A stretch of 64,000 nucleotides of DNA from Rhabdornis inornatus (Eukaryota > Chordata > Aves > Passeriformes > Rhabdornithidae). Shown here in pieces: positions 60,683 to 64,000 of this stretch. Location of the stretch: contig VWZS01009594.1 of the NCBI GenBank assembly GCA_013397075.1, forward strand, positions 520,694 to 584,693. The letters run 5' to 3'. Both the position numbers and the translations under genes were made by a program. Within the stretch, counting starts at the first letter, position 1. Each line of letters begins with the position of its first letter. Below the pieces are notes generated by a model. The model ran no database searches and was not told the DNA's origin. It saw only the letters and a program-made list of their open reading frames with translations.

Positions 60683-62624
60683 ACTCAGGGATGCTGAACT
60701 GTCACAGGAGGAAACTTAAACTGGGCTCTGGCAATGCAAGTTTACATAATTCATTACTTAAGGAAGAGGTCAGAGTATTGGGTGCTGTGATGGTGGCTTG
60801 GCATGACAGTGTAGCAGGAATGGCCTTTATTTCTTTATTTCTCCCCAGCTAAAACAACTCCCCTCACCCTCTCTGTGGTCATGAACCTTCCAGCTGCTCA
60901 TGGGGCTTAAAACCTCATCCATAATCTGTTGGATCTTTGTTTTCAGCATCAGCAGTGCTTTAAGCAGCAGTTATGTACAGCTGGGCAGGGACTTGGGAGA
61001 GCAGGCTCAGTGTTCTCCATTGGGCAACTCACCTTTTTCAGGTGTCCACCTCCAGAGGGTGGGAATGATTCTGCTCATTGTGACGTTCTTGTGGTTTCCA
61101 TTACATATTGATGTCCCAGTGTGACTTGATCTCAATACCAACAGTGTTGTGTGGGTTTGGATTTTCAAGCTCTCTGTGTATGCAGAGTCCCTCATGGGTT
61201 CCCAGCCTGGTATCCAATCCCTTTGCACTTCTACCTGTTCAGGATCTTCCAACAAATTAAAATTAGAGGTATTGGTATTGCTAATTATGTTGACCTCATA
61301 TTTTCTAAAACATTACTGGTGCCTTTCAAACAGCATATATCTCAAAAATGTAAAATATGTTTGCATTTGAAGCTCATTATTGTTTTGGGAAATGCATATG
61401 AGGACACCTTCAGTTAAAAGTGATGAAGGAACAAGAGGATGTTTTGCAATTCTCGTGTCTTCCCAGTGCAGTATTCCAGGGGGAAGCTGGAGTGGGAGGC
61501 ACCAACACTTCTAGAAAGTGGAATGCTGGTTGCTGGATGATATTTCTTGAGTTTTATTACACCTGCTAAAAACTGATGCCGCCAAGATGCTGCAGAAAAT
61601 TCTCAAATGAACAATAGAAAATGTCAGGGCTGTCACCACATGGGGGTGGTAATAAATTCAATAAAGTAATGTTGGAATTTGTGCCTGAGTCCATCAGGAT
61701 TCGAGGCTCCCGGGCTCTGTGGAGGGGTTCTGGTGCCATCTAATGTCCCGAGGTTTAAATACAGCTGCAGATAGGGATTGGCGCTGGAAATCCATGGTTT
61801 GTGTGTTGATCCCTAAACCTGTTGTCCTTCTCCTCCTGAGAAACAAATGCTGTGTGGATTCCTCAGCTGTTAATCTGGAATTATTCTGAGCTCTCCTCAT
61901 AGGTAACTTCCAATAAAATGGGAGTTTGTTTGGAAACATCTTCTAACTCAAACATTTTTTTTAAACTAACATCAAGTAATAACTGTCTTGTTTGCGGAAG
62001 GAATCAAAGAGCCGGGTAGGGACAGGAATGGTGTAGTTTAGGGTTGTTTGCACACATTCTTAGAAATGTTTCCTCTCTGTTGTAGCAGCAGTGATGATAC
62101 CAAAGTGCCTTCCAGCCAAAAGGACTCATTGCTAAAGCTGAGGGGCTGCAATTCCCCCCTGGGCTTCTGTCTTTGTTTCCTTACAAGTGTGATTAGACCT
62201 CTTAGTGAGGGCTTCAGAACTTCTGCTCCTCTGGTCTGAGATGGGCCATAGAGAACTACGGAATGTGAAAAAGAATTTGCCTATAAATCCCTTTAATGAA
62301 GCAGATTAGCTTTGCTCCTCGTGCTCGTGTTCACTTACTGACAGTTACAGAAGCTGTAAATTCCATATCACGTATGTGGAATTGAAACAGAGGTAGAAAT
62401 GTCCTTTGTAGGTGGTGGAACTCAGAACCAGTCCAGTCCTGGGTCGTTGTCCTTGTACCCTCGGGTCTCTGCTGCTGTGCCATCCCTGCTGGGGAATGTC
62501 CAGAGCCAGGGTTTGATTGTCGTGTTTTCACAGGGTGATGGATGGAAGAGTTCACCCGATGGCCCGGGCAGCCTGTCCTGAACCTCTGCATGTCTGATTT
62601 CTGCCTTTTGTGTGCTCTGGGCAG

Positions 62625-62833
62625 GTTCGAGAAGGGCCGGATTTACACCTTCATCGGGGAGGTGGTTGTTTCCATGAATCCTTACAAGAACCTCAACATC
62701 TACGGGCGGGACATGATCGAGCAGTACAAGGGCAGGGAGCTCTATGAGAGGCCTCCCCACCTCTTCGCTATCGCCGATGCTGCTTACAAAGCCATGAAGA
62801 GACGATCCAAAGACACCTGCATTGTCATCTCCG
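62625..62833 (+). CDS. MYO1D: MYO1D exon 2, motor domain
   Basis: Second coding exon, residues 32-101 plus the first base of the Gly102 codon. It opens FEKGRIYTFIGEVVVSMNPY, the conserved start of the myosin head. It contains the nucleotide-binding NPYK motif (residues 51-54), the ELYERPPHLFAIADAAY stretch and the CIVIS strand that leads into the P-loop. The acceptor is ctctgggcag before 62625 and the donor is gtaggc at 62834. The sequence fits myosin Id rather than myosin Ig, for example NIYGRD and HLFAIADAAY. The protein is almost unchanged from mammals, as expected for a motor domain under strong constraint. It is separated from exon 1 by a 34.6 kb intron. Confidence 0.97.
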
Positions 62834-63681
62834 GTAGGCTGGGAGGGCTCTGCATGGTGATGAGCACTTGATCTGTGTGGAATTCCAGGGAAGGAGAATA
62901 ATGGTTTGGCTAATGACAGAGTTTTATAAAAGAAACTTCATTAATCTTAAAACTGCTCATTTGCATTTGAATCCATGTGTAGAGACCGGCACAATTATTT
63001 CTTATCTCATTCAAGAGCTGCTGCCAGCCAGGAGCTGGATCTGTGCCTGCAGAGGGATAATGTGAGCAGAAGCCTTGTGTCTGCTCCGGAGAGTGACCTG
63101 AGATGAGGAGTGACCTGAGATCAGCAGAGCTGGGATCAGCAGAGCTGGGATCAGCAGAACTTGGCCTGTCTCTCCTCAGGAGCTACTGATTTTTGTCGCT
63201 GCCCTGACTGGCCACTGTTTGTTCCCTGCTCCACTGGAAAGGCCATGGCTATAGCAGTGGGAGCAGGGCTGGTACCAGAGTGATTCCTGGCTGGATCCTG
63301 GCACTTCGTTTTCTTGATGTTCCCGTGCTTAGGCAGCTCTGAAAGGAGAGAGCCCCGGCTGGGGTGCTGAACAGTGGCCCCTTGTGTTGCTGCAGGCCAG
63401 GCTTTCTCCTCTAACAATATTCCTTTGATCCTCTGTGTGCCAGCCCTTTTCCTGACCTGTGGAATCTCACAGCACAATTGCTCGAAGTCAGCCCAGCAGC
63501 AGCAGCAGCCAGGCAGGGTTATGGCTGTGTTTAGAAAACGTCCTAAGTGCACACAAAGATTGCTTTAAAAAGAAAATATCAAACTGCCCAGGCACTGTTA
63601 GGGTAGAATTGAGGTCTTCTGTCCAATGATTTGTTTTGCTTTTTTTCATCTGTTTGGTCACCGTGGTGTTTCTGCCCCCAG
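62834..63681 (+). other. MYO1D: MYO1D intron 2, 848 bp
   Basis: Phase 1 intron that splits the first glycine codon of the P-loop. It contains a short 15 bp tandem repeat (63119-63163), listed separately. Nothing else is recognisable. Confidence 0.92.
63119..63163 (+). repeat. 15 bp tandem repeat, three units, in MYO1D intron 2
   Basis: gatcagcagagctgg twice, then a third copy with changes near its end (gatcagcagaacttg), just after two copies of gagtgacctgagat. Confidence 0.85.
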
Positions 63682-63775
63682 GTGAAAGCGGGGCTGGGAA
63701 AACTGAGGCCAGTAAATACATAATGCAGTACATAGCAGCCATCACCAACCCCGGGCAGAGGGCTGAGGTGGAGAG
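63682..63775 (+). CDS. MYO1D: MYO1D exon 3, P-loop exon (gene continues beyond window)
   Basis: Third coding exon, residues 102-132 plus two bases of Arg133. It carries the Walker A/P-loop GESGAGKT at residues 102-109, which binds the phosphates of ATP, followed by EASKYIMQYIAAITNP and RAEVER. The P-loop glycine codon is split by intron 2. The acceptor is ctgccccag before 63682 and the donor gtaagg starts at 63776. Remaining motor exons, IQ motifs and the TH1 lipid-binding tail lie beyond the right edge. Confidence 0.96.
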
Positions 63776-64000
63776 GTAAGGCCTGGGCTGGAAAAGAAGG
63801 GAAATTCTCCTGCTTGTGGATCTCTTTCTGTGGGCTGTGTAGCACCACATTATCAGATGGTCTCTTGTACATGCTGATTTATACTTAACTTTTTCAGGTA
63901 CTTCTTTTACTCTGGGAATTTTGCAGTATTAATTGCTGAAATCACATTGAAAAGTATATTTTGAAGGTTCAAACTTTCAAAACCAAAACAGCATCAGAAA

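Larger units (their letters stand above)
28041..62624 (+). other. MYO1D: MYO1D intron 1, 34.6 kb
   Basis: Long first intron with a GT donor and AG acceptor. I found no further myosin exon in it. It holds CR1 pieces near 28405, 32970, 41853, 52115, 59222 and 60395, homopolymer tracts (for example G near 35212-35221, T near 48402-48427, A near 53219-53230), a perfect 51 bp duplicated unit at 43448-43567, a CpG-enriched patch near 44220-44440 and a cluster of TTTGCAT motifs near 54992-55046. The rest is ordinary AT-leaning single-copy DNA. Open frames within it show no recognisable protein family and look like chance. Confidence 0.9.

Noticed and set aside
1..64000. CRISPR arrays, operons, bacterial promoters or phage genes
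   Set aside because: None seen; composition, repeats and split genes are vertebrate.

Overview
The window looks like a bird nuclear chromosome, probably a songbird. CR1 LINE 3' ends are abundant: about 25 copies, many ending in the avian ATTCTATGATTC-type tail. LTR pieces resemble passerine endogenous retroviruses, and the two protein-coding genes have vertebrate exon-intron structure. There are no bacterial or viral operons. Nearly all long open frames are chance readings through repeats. Four single n bases (11471, 22175, 27610, 27873) mark unresolved joins, two of them in the promoter region of the main gene.

Layout. Positions 1-24700 are repeat-rich intergenic DNA: CR1 fragments, a GATA microsatellite (271-350), an ATCC/CATC block (5371-5581), a roughly 1.1 kb solo LTR inserted in an older CR1 (6835-7926), a TCCCA block (14449-14490), a pentanucleotide satellite (17388-17582) and two further LTR pieces. 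At 24793-25440 on the minus strand is a small two-exon gene for a divergent histone H2B-fold protein of 113 residues, with a polyadenylation signal at 24730-24735. From 26060 to 27871 there are degenerate tandem repeats and a GGGATCCC minisatellite. These surround a CpG-rich core with two CTCF-like motifs exactly 60 bp apart.

From 27946 to the right edge, on the plus strand, lies the 5' part of MYO1D (class I unconventional myosin Id). Exon 1 is 27946-28040, exon 2 is 62625-62833 and exon 3 is 63682-63775. Intron 1 is 34,584 bp and intron 2 is 848 bp; the gene continues past the window. The joined reading frame covers residues 1-132 and includes the P-loop. The H2B-like gene and MYO1D are head to head, about 2.5 kb apart start to start.

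The most interesting item is the intron-containing H2B-like gene. It aligns without gaps to the canonical H2B histone fold across the splice junction, has a short tail poor in lysine, and ends before most of the alpha-C helix. It may be an avian relative of one of the germline H2B variants described in mammals. Assignment to a named class is inference.
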